In this document: positions 33,745 to 41,184 of the stretch, in pieces | Layout: the number at the start of each line of letters is the position of its first letter | Position numbering within the stretch: position 1 is the stretch's first letter | NCBI RefSeq assembly: GCF_014635305.1 | Contig: NZ_BMCS01000001.1 | Coordinates: 620,001 to 684,000, forward strand | Length of the DNA stretch: 64,000 nt | Source of the DNA: Williamsia phyllosphaerae | GTDB lineage: Bacteria; Actinomycetota; Actinomycetes; Mycobacteriales; Mycobacteriaceae | Reading direction: 5' to 3' | The notes under the pieces: generated by a model | Told to the model about the DNA's origin: nothing | The model's input: the letters and a program-made list of their open reading frames with translations, nothing else | Database searches by the model: none | Translations under genes and position numbers: made by a program

Positions 33745-34431
33745 TCAGACGGACGCGAACACCCAACTGCGTGTCCCCAAAGGTGTGGGCGGCGAGGGTA
33801 TCCAGCACAGCCCGCCGGGGTACTGACCCTCCAGTTCGAGACCGCAGGTAGAACAGCACACCCAGGCGAACAACCGGTTGCCACGTCCCATCAGCAGGAC
33901 ACGCATGTCCCACACCGAGTGCGTGGCCGAAACGTCGCGGTCGCACCAGTCGCAATGACGGTGACCAAACTGCCCCGCTTCGAACATCGTCGTCGCGTTC
34001 TGATCATCCCGAGAACGGGCCGCAAGGTCCTGCAGCGGATCAACGAGGCGAAGTATCTCGAAGCAGATAGCGGTGGCGTTGTCGCTTCCGTCCGGAATCG
34101 TCCACACCAACCATTCAGTATCGGGAGCGCCCACGTGGATAACGCTCAGTCCAGAGGGCGGACTGCTGCGGAGCTGCGACGCGAGGTCGAGGCCAAAGCT
34201 AGCGAGAAGCAGGACCTCAATTTCGGTGATCCGGCGCTTCACCTTCAATGGTCCGAAGCTGCGCACCACGAAGTCCGCGTGCTCCACGGCCAGGGTGAGC
34301 TCCTGCGACAGCGCCAGTAACGGCGAATCGAAACGTTCAGCCAGCCGGGAAGCATTCGTCAGGGACTCCGCATGGAGACGTGCAACTTCTTCATCGGCCT
34401 CGACAATGAGGCCGTCGGGTCCGATTTTCAT
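33745..34431 (-). CDS. Element protein of unknown function with C-terminal Cys clusters
   Basis: 228 aa from ATG 34431, which overlaps the stop of the 52-aa ORF (ATGA). The N-terminus (MKIGPDGLIVEADEEVARL) is followed by a helical stretch; the C-terminal third contains HCDWCDRDV and CCSTCGLELEGQ, a likely treble-clef or zinc-ribbon pair, ending in a hydrophobic GLCWIPSPP segment. No enzymatic motif was recognised. It is the third gene of a coupled operon led by the HTH protein and lies upstream of the replication gene on the same strand, so it probably belongs to the early or replication module. Confidence 0.6.
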   Translation of the reverse strand: MKIGPDGLIVEADEEVARLHAESLTNASRLAERFDSPLLALSQELTLAVEHADFVVRSFGPLKVKRRITEIEVLLLASFGLDLASQLRSSPPSGLSVIHVGAPDTEWLVWTIPDGSDNATAICFEILRLVDPLQDLAARSRDDQNATTMFEAGQFGHRHCDWCDRDVSATHSVWDMRVLLMGRGNRLFAWVCCSTCGLELEGQYPGGLCWIPSPPTPLGTRSWVFASV

Positions 34432-34586
34432 GCGACACCACCGCCAAGCTCGGCGCGAGTACCGGGCTCCGGCAACGCTCGCGAAGTAGTCGGCTGCGTG
34501 GCTAATCGGCCTCGATGTTCTCGATGCTGCATCGCCGCGAGCAGCTGGTCGCCCAGCAGATCTGCAACAGGGGTGTGTTCGTTCAT
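34428..34586 (-). CDS. 52-aa ORF coupled between two operon genes
   Basis: A 52-codon ORF (MNEHTPVADLLGDQLLAAMQ...) whose ATG overlaps the HTH-gene stop (ATGA) and whose stop overlaps the next start (ATGA). This double coupling, in the same style as the rest of the element, supports a real gene in spite of its length. The N-terminal half looks helical and amphipathic. Function unknown. Confidence 0.5.
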   Translation of the reverse strand: MNEHTPVADLLGDQLLAAMQHREHRGRLATQPTTSRALPEPGTRAELGGGVA

Positions 34587-34864
34587 GCGACACCGCCGGT
34601 CATCCACGCCAGTGCAATGCGGCGGCTGAACAGGTGCTTATTCCCACGGCGAACGCCCCGTAGCTCTTTGCGTAACACTGCATCCCGCACCATCCGGCGA
34701 GTGATGTGTGGGTTGATTGCGTGCAGATAGGCGAACACCTGCGGCTCGGACAGATCGTTGATGTCCAACGGCTCGATCCCCGGCACGGTAGCCGGTGGCA
34801 CCACCTCGGTAGTCGTCACTGTGATTGACGCCGGGTCTACCGGCGCAGTGGCTTGGTATGACAT
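34583..34864 (-). CDS. Excisionase/HTH_17-like DNA-binding protein
   Basis: 93 aa from ATG 34864, with a strong GAGAGGAG ribosome site. The first 40 residues are Thr/Val/Pro-rich and probably flexible. The C-terminal part (DLSEPQVFAYLHAINPHIT, RRMVRDAVLRKELRGVRRG, KHLFSRRIALAWM) fits a MerR/excisionase-type winged helix: a recognition helix, an R-GN-K-wing, then a helix. It is a candidate recombination directionality factor or early regulator. It is divergent from the capsid gene and sits next to two operator-like palindromes. Confidence 0.65.
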   Translation of the reverse strand: MSYQATAPVDPASITVTTTEVVPPATVPGIEPLDINDLSEPQVFAYLHAINPHITRRMVRDAVLRKELRGVRRGNKHLFSRRIALAWMTGGVA

Positions 34865-35229
34865 GCTGTTCACTCCTCTCGGTCGAGGAGATACGAAAAT
34901 GGACGGTGCCAATCGCATCTCCCAGACACTTACGTCTGGAACTGATGCGAGGCCCCGCCCCGTCATGTTGACCCCTGGTCAACCCCGCGCCTGGCCGTCG
35001 AGCCGGTGCGTTACGGCTAACAGTACACGTGCCGTGCGCACCGTGCCACGCCTAGTGCATATCGTTCAAATCTGTTGCAGCACAGCACATGTTACTGTGG
35101 CAGCGGTTGGGCAGTGCTCACCATCACGGTCGCACCGCGATCGTCCTTCTAGTTCGGTCAGGGACCGACTTGCGGGTGCCAGTGGCTCCGCTTCGTCAGC
35201 CGTTGGAATACCCCGAACCGGAGCTCACC
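34865..35229. promoter_or_regulatory. Divergent control region between early (HTH) and late (capsid) genes
   Basis: This 365-bp region separates leftward early genes from the rightward capsid operon. It contains two perfect inverted repeats: CCAGAC-ACTTAC-GTCTGG at 34922-34939 and GTTGACC-CCT-GGTCAAC at 34967-34983. The second includes a TTGACC that could serve as a -35 element. Both are likely repressor sites acting as a lysogenic switch. The remaining 240 bp before the capsid start is AT-richer around 35060-35100 and shows no gene. Confidence 0.5.
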
Positions 35230-36417
35230 ATGACCACAACCCAACCCGAATCATTTCACTCCCTGGGCACTCGCGCGCGCCTCATGGACCTGTTCGCGTC
35301 CGGTAGTGACGGTGCGCGCGGTTACAGCACCGAGGGCGACGTGCTGGTCTCCCAGACCGCAGATCAAATCGACCTCAACACCATCTGGGCCGAGGCTCAG
35401 ACGGTGATGGGCGCGTGGAACCGGGAACGGACGGCCCTGGCGTCGCTCATCAGCTACAGCACCACGAACGTGGGCGACGCGCTCCCGCAGACGATCGGTG
35501 GCGACCACTTCGAGGTGGCCTCCGAGTTCGGCGAGCCGACCGGCTTGCGCGCCGAGCCCGACGCGCTGATTCTCGGCTACGACTTCCAAGATTATGACTT
35601 AGCGTCACGAATGACATGGAAGTTTCTTCGAAGCGCCTCGGCCGAACAGGTGCGCTCAGTGATCAACCGCGCTTTGGAGTCCGACGTGCGGCTCACCACC
35701 GGGACGCTTCTGCGGCGATTGTTCAATCCCGTCGAGGGTGCCAACGAGCACATGCACCGCGTGTTCGGATTGTGGAACGGAGCGGATGGAATGACCCCGC
35801 CGAGTCACGCGGGCCAGACGTTCCCGGCGCAGACGTCGCACTACCTGGTCTCGGGAAACACTGCGCTGGACCCCGGCGACCTCGTTGATGGCATGAACCA
35901 GGTTCGCTCCAAAGGGTTTGGCACCACCCCCGGCTCGCGCCTGCTGGTGCTGTGCCATCCGAACGAGGCCGACGTAATCTCTAGCTTCCAGGCGGGAAAG
36001 GTCACCAACGGCGTCGAGAGCAAGCACGACTTCGTGCCATCGGCGAGCGCGCCCGCTTACCTCACGCCGGAGAACATCGTCGGCCAGATCGCCCCTGCGG
36101 AGTTCGGCGGCCTGGAGGTGTCGGGGTCGTACGGACCGGCATGGATTGTGCCGAGCTACTACCTGCCGCAGGGGTACATCGCCGTGGTGGCAACCGGAGG
36201 CCCGAACAGCAGCTCTAACCCGGTCGCTTTCCGTCAGCACCCGAGCGTGGCCTATCAAGGCCTGCGCACCATCGCGGGTCGCGACCAGCGTTACCCCCTG
36301 CAAGACAGCTTCTTCCAGCGGTCATTCGGCTGCGGCGTGCGCTACCGGGGTGCGGCGTGCATCGTTCAGGTCAAGGCCAGCGGCGCGTACACCGCCCCGA
36401 CGTGGAGCTGGACGTGA
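35230..36417 (+). CDS. HK97-fold-type phage major capsid protein
   Basis: 395 aa from ATG 35230. The N-terminal third (SQTADQIDLNTIWAEAQ, WNRERTALASLISYSTTN, GDHFEVASEFGEPTGL) and the C-terminal block (YYLPQGYIAVVATGG, NPVAFRQHPSVAYQGL, DQRYPLQDSFFQRSFG) look like an actinophage major capsid protein: a receptor-like flexible N-arm, P-domain strands, and a late YRGAACIVQV strand. No scaffold or protease gene precedes it, which is unusual, so either the host phage supplies these or the N-arm is not cleaved. It is the only clear virion gene in the element. The next gene starts at GTG inside its stop codon. Confidence 0.72.
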   Translation: MTTTQPESFHSLGTRARLMDLFASGSDGARGYSTEGDVLVSQTADQIDLNTIWAEAQTVMGAWNRERTALASLISYSTTNVGDALPQTIGGDHFEVASEFGEPTGLRAEPDALILGYDFQDYDLASRMTWKFLRSASAEQVRSVINRALESDVRLTTGTLLRRLFNPVEGANEHMHRVFGLWNGADGMTPPSHAGQTFPAQTSHYLVSGNTALDPGDLVDGMNQVRSKGFGTTPGSRLLVLCHPNEADVISSFQAGKVTNGVESKHDFVPSASAPAYLTPENIVGQIAPAEFGGLEVSGSYGPAWIVPSYYLPQGYIAVVATGGPNSSSNPVAFRQHPSVAYQGLRTIAGRDQRYPLQDSFFQRSFGCGVRYRGAACIVQVKASGAYTAPTWSWT

Positions 36418-36602
36418 CGGCGCCCGACTTCGGCCGGGAGGCCGGCGAACTATCCTGGGGACCGGGACTTACACCATCGGGTCTACAGGATGCGCCTCTG
36501 GGCGAGGGCGGCATCTACCGGGGAAAAGCACCAGCCGTGCCCGACGGCGACGGGCTGCGCGCCCTGGCCGATGAGTTGGCCGCACGTCGAGGCGACCGCT
36601 GA
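36414..36602 (+). CDS. Small protein encoded directly after the capsid gene
   Basis: 62 aa, GTG start overlapping the capsid stop (GTGA). Gly/Pro-rich first half (FGREAGELSWGPGLTPSG) and a short acidic helix at the end (GLRALADELAARRGD). No family recognised. Translational coupling to the capsid gene suggests a capsid accessory or head-completion role, but nothing in the sequence proves it. Confidence 0.5.
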   Translation: MTAPDFGREAGELSWGPGLTPSGLQDAPLGEGGIYRGKAPAVPDGDGLRALADELAARRGDR

Positions 36603-36706
36603 TGCCGACGTTTACGGCGTTGACGTGCCGCCGCCTGCCCACGGGCACCCCGGCCAACAGCAGCACCGCCCACGCGATGCACAGGCACCCGCGACACCCC
36701 GCGTAG
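36602..36706 (+). CDS. Possible 34-aa ORF after the capsid operon
   Basis: ATG overlaps the previous stop (TGATG) and the frame runs 34 codons to TAG. The peptide is basic and His/Thr/Pro-rich, without a recognised motif. It is retained only because of the coupling; it may be chance. Confidence 0.25.
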   Translation: MPTFTALTCRRLPTGTPANSSTAHAMHRHPRHPA

Positions 36707-36794
36707 CTAACCCCCGTTACGCCGCGCCATCGCCAAGTACCCCTCGGGTGCGATCCCGAGGTGAGCGAGCCGACTCTCCGGCCACGCTCCCGAG

Positions 36795-36839
36795 CCCCGC
36801 TTCATCGACCACCGGCCTGGTCGCCGAGGCGGGGTTTTT
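36795..36839 (+). terminator. Rho-independent terminator of the capsid operon
   Basis: Outer stem CCCCGC (36795-36800) with GCGGGG (36829-36834), inner stem CGACCA with TGGTCG, then TTTTT. It is placed 90-200 bp after the capsid operon and before the next promoter. Confidence 0.85.
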
Positions 36840-36886
36840 GGTTGGCTCTACCGGCGCACACCTGTCCAGTATGCGAGTATCGCGGC

Positions 36887-37180
36887 ATGCAACCGTGGAT
36901 GATCATCGCCTTCATACTCATCTGCGGCGGCGCGTCCGCTGCGATCGCTAACGGCAAGAATCGCAGCGCGGCCGGATTTTTTCTGCTGGGTGCGCTGTTC
37001 CCTCTGATCGGACTCATCGTCGCGCTGCTGATCTCCCCCGGCCATCCCGTCCCGAAAGGCATGCGCAAGGTGACGTGTCCGCGCTGTGGAACCCATCAAA
37101 ACATCGGCGCCTCTGACAGCGAGTATGAGTGCTGGCAGTGCAAGCAGACCTCCGAGACAACACCGCTCGCCAACAGGTAA
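36887..37180 (+). CDS. Small membrane protein with C-terminal zinc ribbon
   Basis: 97 aa from ATG 36887. Two hydrophobic segments (WMIIAFILICGGASAA and FLLGALFPLIGLIVALLI) separated by a basic NGKNRS loop are followed by a zinc ribbon: CPRCGTHQN and CWQC. The layout resembles small host-membrane proteins carried by prophages (for example exclusion factors), but also ordinary chromosomal DUF proteins. It follows a terminator and so is transcribed separately, 53 bp before the McrA-like gene. Confidence 0.6.
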   Translation: MQPWMIIAFILICGGASAAIANGKNRSAAGFFLLGALFPLIGLIVALLISPGHPVPKGMRKVTCPRCGTHQNIGASDSEYECWQCKQTSETTPLANR

Positions 37181-37233
37181 CGGCCACCGGCCTTGGCAAG
37201 CTAAGTGTCGGAATCACGCGATACGGTCGGTTG

Positions 37234-38214
37234 ATGGCACTCAAGGATCTGACAGCGTCTGCTGTCGAGAGCGCGCTCGCGGAGTACGACGATCTCGGGG
37301 GCAAGGCGTTTCGGGAGAAGTACGCAGTTGCCGAGTCGAGCTACTTGATTAGCAGGGGCTCCAAGACGTACGACTCGAAGGCCATAGCGGCTGCGGCGCA
37401 CGGCTACTTGCCGGGGCACTCACCTCTGTTGGCCAGCGAGTTTCGCGGTGGCGAGAATGCCACTGTCCGAAAGCTGCGCAGCCTTGGCTTCGTCATCCCC
37501 AACGACCGACTCGATTGGACGCGCGACGAGGTGGTGCTGGCGTGCGATCTCCTAATGCAGAACGACTGGAAGGCGCTTTACAAGAACGATCCGCGGGTGA
37601 TCGAGTTATCAGCCACCTTGCAAAAGCTGCCGTTCTACCCGCCCGAAGTCCGTGGCGACAAGTTTCGCAATGCGAACGGCGTCGCCCGCAAGACCGACAA
37701 CATCGCGAGCCATCATCCGTCTCACACCGGGCCACCGTCTAATGGCGGCAAGTACGACGGGCCGGTGTTGGCGGATTTTCTCGCCGACCCGGAGCGGATG
37801 CACACGATTGCGCTGAAGCTGCGCGAGACGCTGGAGTCCAATGAAGTCGACGAACTCAGTTTCCCGGTTGACGACGAAGACGATGGCGCTGTCGAGGGGC
37901 GACTGCTGCAACGGCGCCATTTCGTGTACGAGCGTGATCCGAAACTCCGACGCGGAAAGATTGCCGACTTTTTGAATAGCCACGAACGCGTCCACTGCGA
38001 GGTGTGCGGCTTCGACTTTGAGGCTTTGTACGGCGAACGCGGCCGCGACTACATCGAGGTCCACCACGTCTTGCCGCTACACGTCGCACGGGAGAGGCGG
38101 AACCGTTTTAAGGACCTCATCCTGCTGTGCGCGAACTGTCATCGGATGATCCACCGTGGGTCGCCATGGCTAACCCCTGACCAGCTTCGCGAGAAGATGG
38201 CCGCGGCGCGCTGA
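37234..38214 (+). CDS. McrA-like HNH endonuclease (probable type IV restriction)
   Basis: 326 aa. The N-terminal 90 residues (ALAEYDDLGGKAFREKY, GSKTYDSKAIAAAAHG, ATVRKLRSLGF) resemble the head domain of the Streptomyces ScoMcrA family; a middle region (about 100-240) is of unknown fold; the C-terminus is a zinc-bound HNH nuclease: CEVCGFDF, YIEVHHVLPLH, LILLCANCHRMIH. ScoMcrA enzymes cut DNA bearing phosphorothioate or methylcytosine marks, so this is a likely modification-dependent restriction gene protecting the host or element from other phages. It is the last gene before attR. The middle domain could decide the modification specificity. Confidence 0.78.
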   Translation: MALKDLTASAVESALAEYDDLGGKAFREKYAVAESSYLISRGSKTYDSKAIAAAAHGYLPGHSPLLASEFRGGENATVRKLRSLGFVIPNDRLDWTRDEVVLACDLLMQNDWKALYKNDPRVIELSATLQKLPFYPPEVRGDKFRNANGVARKTDNIASHHPSHTGPPSNGGKYDGPVLADFLADPERMHTIALKLRETLESNEVDELSFPVDDEDDGAVEGRLLQRRHFVYERDPKLRRGKIADFLNSHERVHCEVCGFDFEALYGERGRDYIEVHHVLPLHVARERRNRFKDLILLCANCHRMIHRGSPWLTPDQLREKMAAAR

Positions 38215-38392
38215 CTCGTACACTCCCCAGCCACTCCACGTGGTGCACCTATGGGGTGTACGGGACCCGCGCACGACCCGACGAGAGGCGCGCACCAGCC
38301 GTTCTAAAGAGGCTGGTGCACGACGAATATGGGCTGCGCACGAGACGCCTAGGCGCAGGTAGAGCGAACACCCGTTCGGGGGCCACAACACT
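38215..38392. repeat. Right-end non-coding segment with subterminal repeat copy
   Basis: 178 bp between the nuclease and attR. At 38220-38245 it carries the right copy of the 26-bp subterminal repeat (22/26 identical to 25675-25700). Another inverted pair, ACCAGCC (38298-38304) and GGCTGGT (38311-38317), could form a hairpin and end transcription of the nuclease gene. No gene seen. Confidence 0.5.
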
Positions 38393-38436
38393 TTCCCAAG
38401 CTGAATACGCGGGTTCGATTCCCGTCATCGGCTCCA
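38393..38436 (+). other. attR core (44-bp direct repeat of tRNA-Gly 3' part)
   Basis: Exact copy of 25573-25616, from anticodon loop to CCA. The acceptor 5' half and D arm are absent, so this is not a functional tRNA. It marks the right end of the integrated element. Confidence 0.93.
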
Positions 38437-38503
38437 TCGAAGACGAGGGAGTCGATCCCGTCGGGCACTGTGGAGAGCAGCAATCCTCCACGAAAGGCGC
38501 ACC

Positions 38504-38977
38504 GTGCGTTCTCTGTTCCTCACCTCCGCGGCGACGGCCGCGACCTCGGCCATCGGCGCCCTGGCGTCCAAGGATGCGAACTCGTTGTGGTTCCGCACCC
38601 TGTCCAAGCCCGCGTTCCAGCCGCCGCCGATCGCGTTCCCGATCGTGTGGACCGCGCTCTACGCCGACATCGCGATCAGCTCGGCGACCGTGATCGACGA
38701 CCTCGATGCGGCCGACCGAAGCGACGAGTCGACCGCGTTCACGGCCGCGCTGGCCGCGAACCTCGTGCTCAACGGGTCGTGGACGTGGGTTTTCTTCCGC
38801 GCCCACCGACTCGCGGAGGCCACGGTGGTCGCCGGTGCGCTCACCGTCAGCAGCGCCGACCTGGTGCGCAGATCGTCGGCGGTCTCGACACCGGCGGCCG
38901 CGGCCCTGACCCCCTACGCCGCGTGGTGCGCGTTCGCGACCGTGCTGTCCGGGACGTTGTGGTGGCGTAACCGCTGA
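38504..38977 (+). CDS. TspO/MBR-family membrane protein
   Basis: 157 aa from GTG 38504, with an AAAGG site. The family signature is clear: WFRTLSKPAFQPPPIAFPIVWTALY in two parts, and the WTWVFFRAHRLAEA segment; five membrane helices can be drawn. TspO proteins bind tetrapyrroles and hydrophobic ligands and are linked to porphyrin and stress handling. It is the first chromosomal gene right of the integrated element and converges on the monooxygenase gene with a 4-bp gap. Confidence 0.85.
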   Translation: MRSLFLTSAATAATSAIGALASKDANSLWFRTLSKPAFQPPPIAFPIVWTALYADIAISSATVIDDLDAADRSDESTAFTAALAANLVLNGSWTWVFFRAHRLAEATVVAGALTVSSADLVRRSSAVSTPAAAALTPYAAWCAFATVLSGTLWWRNR

Positions 38978-38981
38978 ACAC

Positions 38982-40325
38982 CTACCGAGTCAGCGCCTCC
39001 GTGCGGTGACGCGTCGGCACCGGGTCGAGCCCATAGTGCCCACGCAGGGTGTCCGCGGTGTACTCGCGCCGGAACAGTCCACGCTCCTGCAGGATCGGCA
39101 CGACGCGGTCGACGAACAGGTCGAGTCCGCCCGGCAATGACGGCGGCATGATGTTGAAACCGTCCGCGGCCCCCGCGAGGAACCACCGCTCGAGGTTGTC
39201 GGCCAGCTGCTCGGGCGTGCCGGCGAACGAGCGGTGCCCACGTCCGCCACCGAGCTTGCCGATCAGCTCCCGAACCGTCAGGTCCTCCCCCTGGGCCAGG
39301 CTTTTGACGAGGGAGAACCTGCTCTTCGCGCCCTCGATCTCGGACTCGTCGGGCAGCGGCGGCAGCGGTTCGTCGAGCGGGTGCCCGGTCAGGTCGATGC
39401 CCACCATCCGGGACAGCTGGCCGAGCGCGTGGTCCGGCGAGATGAGATCGGTGAACTCGCGTTCCAGGGCGATCGCGGCGCTCTCGGTCTCGGCGAGGTA
39501 GGGCACCACGCCCGGCAACACCGCCACCTGATCGGGCGTGCGGCCGTGACGTTCCAGTCGGCCCTTGAGGTCCCAGTAGAACTTCACAGCCTCCTCGATC
39601 GACCGCTGCGCGGTGAAGACGGCCTCGGCGTGCTGCGCGGCGAACTCCTTGCCGCTCTCCGACGACCCCGCCTGGACGAGGAGCGGCCTGCCCTGCGGCC
39701 CACGCGGCGTGTTCAGCGGCCCGTGGACCCGAAACCGTTCCCCCACATGGTCTATGTCGTGCACGCGCGTCGGGTCGGCGAACACGCCCTCCGCCGGGTC
39801 GAGCACCAGCGCGTCGGATTCCCAGCTGTCCCACAGTGCGGTGACCACGTCGAGGAACTCACCGGCCCGCTCGTAGCGCCGGGCGTGCTCGGGGATCGAC
39901 TCGTGACCGAAGTTGCGGGCCTCGGCCTCGGTGCCGGAGGTGACGATGTTCCACCCGGCGCGCCCGTTGCTGATGTGGTCCAGCGAGGCGAACTCCCGCG
40001 CGAGGTTGTAGGGCTCATTGTAGGACGTCGACGCGGTCGAGATCAGCCCGATCCGCTCGGTGACCACCGCGATCGCCGAGAGCAGGGTGACCGGCTCGAA
40101 CGTCGCGAGTGCGTGCCGCTGCACCCGCGGTCCGACCGCGACGTTGTCGGCGAAGAAGATCGAGTCGAGCTTGCCGCGTTCGGCGATCCGGGCGAGCTCC
40201 TGGTAGTGCCGCACGTCGAGCAGACGACGCTCGTCGGTCGACGGGTGCCGCCACGCGGCCTCGTGGTGTCCGACGCCCATGAGGAAGGCGTTGAGGTGCA
40301 TCTGGCGAGCGGGTTGCGTGGTCAT
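38982..40325 (-). CDS. Flavin-dependent monooxygenase (NtaA/SnaA/DszA-type, LLM class)
   Basis: 447 aa from ATG 40325, with an AAAGGCG site. The sequence fits the FMN-reductase-dependent group that includes nitrilotriacetate monooxygenase A and DszA: MHLNAFLMGVGHHEAAWRH, DSIFFADN, STSYNEPYNLAREFASLDH, SNGRAGWNIVTS and GRPLLVQAGSSESGKEFAA. It uses FMNH2 and oxygen supplied by a separate reductase (not seen nearby) to cleave C-S or C-N bonds. It is the last gene of an operon with an SsuABC-type transporter, so a sulfonate, sulfone or similar organosulfur substrate is likely; the precise one is not determined. Confidence 0.87.
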   Translation of the reverse strand: MTTQPARQMHLNAFLMGVGHHEAAWRHPSTDERRLLDVRHYQELARIAERGKLDSIFFADNVAVGPRVQRHALATFEPVTLLSAIAVVTERIGLISTASTSYNEPYNLAREFASLDHISNGRAGWNIVTSGTEAEARNFGHESIPEHARRYERAGEFLDVVTALWDSWESDALVLDPAEGVFADPTRVHDIDHVGERFRVHGPLNTPRGPQGRPLLVQAGSSESGKEFAAQHAEAVFTAQRSIEEAVKFYWDLKGRLERHGRTPDQVAVLPGVVPYLAETESAAIALEREFTDLISPDHALGQLSRMVGIDLTGHPLDEPLPPLPDESEIEGAKSRFSLVKSLAQGEDLTVRELIGKLGGGRGHRSFAGTPEQLADNLERWFLAGAADGFNIMPPSLPGGLDLFVDRVVPILQERGLFRREYTADTLRGHYGLDPVPTRHRTEALTR

Positions 40326-40335
40326 CGAACGCCTT

Positions 40336-41184
40336 TCATGTGGCCGGCCGCCAGCGCGAGAAGCGACGCTCGATGGCCACCAGCAGATAGTTGAACGCAA
40401 CGCCGATGGTCGCGACGGTGAGGATGCCCGCATACATCTGCGGGATCTGGAAGTTGAACTGCGAGCTGCTGATCAGGTAGCCGAGACCGGCCTTCGCCCC
40501 GACGAACTCGGTGGTGATCAGCACGAGGATGGACGCGGCCCCGGCGAGACGGATGCCGGTGAAGATCGTGGGCAGCGCCGCGGGCAGGATCACCTTGCGG
40601 AACAGCGCCAGGCTGCCGATGTCGAACGAGCGCGCCGACCGGATCAGCAGCGGGTCGACGTTCTTCGCACCGCCGATGGTGTTGTAGAGCACCGGCCAGA
40701 AGCTGGCGTAGGCGATGATCGCGATCTTCGATGTCTCGCCGATTCCGAGGACGAGGGTGAACACCGGCAGCAGTGCCACGGCAGCGGTGTTGAGGAAGAT
40801 CGCGAAGAGCGGACTGAACACCTCCTCGATGTGTCGGTACCAGGCGATGAGCAGACCGACGGGCACCGCGACGACGATGGCGATCGCGAAGCCCGACAGC
40901 GAACGCGTCAGGCTCGCCTGCACGTTGCTCCACAGCTCGCCGGATGTGGCGAGACCCCACCATGCCCGGACGACCTCGCTGAACGGGGACAGGAACGTCG
41001 GATCGACCCAGCCGAGTCTCGGGGCGTACTCCCACAGCAGCAGGAAGGCCACGATGGCGATCGAGCGCTTGGCGACCGTGCCCACCGCCTCGAGCGGTCG
41101 GCGGCGGCGCCTCGGTGCGACTGCGGGCGCCTTGGTGATCGGCTCGGAAGCGGCGACGGTGCGGGTCGGCGAGGTGAGCGTCAT
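40336..41184 (-). CDS. ABC transporter permease (SsuC/TauC-type)
   Basis: 282 aa with six predicted membrane helices after a basic N-terminus (APRRRRRPLEAVG). The permease EAA-like loop is ASFWPVLYNTIGGAKNVDP...; the later IFTGIRLAGAASILVLITTEFVGAKAGLGYLI block is typical of nitrate/sulfonate/taurine importers. The start overlaps the ATPase stop by four bases, and it is followed by the monooxygenase gene after 10 bp. Confidence 0.9.
   Translation of the reverse strand: MTLTSPTRTVAASEPITKAPAVAPRRRRRPLEAVGTVAKRSIAIVAFLLLWEYAPRLGWVDPTFLSPFSEVVRAWWGLATSGELWSNVQASLTRSLSGFAIAIVVAVPVGLLIAWYRHIEEVFSPLFAIFLNTAAVALLPVFTLVLGIGETSKIAIIAYASFWPVLYNTIGGAKNVDPLLIRSARSFDIGSLALFRKVILPAALPTIFTGIRLAGAASILVLITTEFVGAKAGLGYLISSSQFNFQIPQMYAGILTVATIGVAFNYLLVAIERRFSRWRPAT

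Larger units (their letters stand above)
25573..38436. mobile_element. 12.8-kb integrated phage-like/satellite element (tRNA-Gly site)
   Basis: The segment between the two 44-bp att cores (unit length 12,820 bp) is an integrated element. From the left: ATPase (+), Abi-like gene (-), tyrosine integrase, serine recombinase and a 74-aa gene (-), zinc-motif phage protein (-), repeat array, prim-pol/ATPase (-), a small-gene operon with an HTH protein (-), then rightward a major capsid protein with one or two small genes, a terminator, a membrane/zinc-ribbon protein and an McrA-like nuclease. No large terminase, portal, protease, tail or lysis gene was recognised. This resembles the approximately 10-kb phiRv1/phiRv2 prophages of M. 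tuberculosis, which also carry a capsid-like gene without a full virion set. A helper-dependent satellite is the working hypothesis. Confidence 0.9.

Noticed and set aside
38393..38436. Second tRNA-Gly gene
   Set aside because: Only the 3' part from the anticodon loop on is present; the acceptor 5' arm and D arm are absent, so it is the attR copy.
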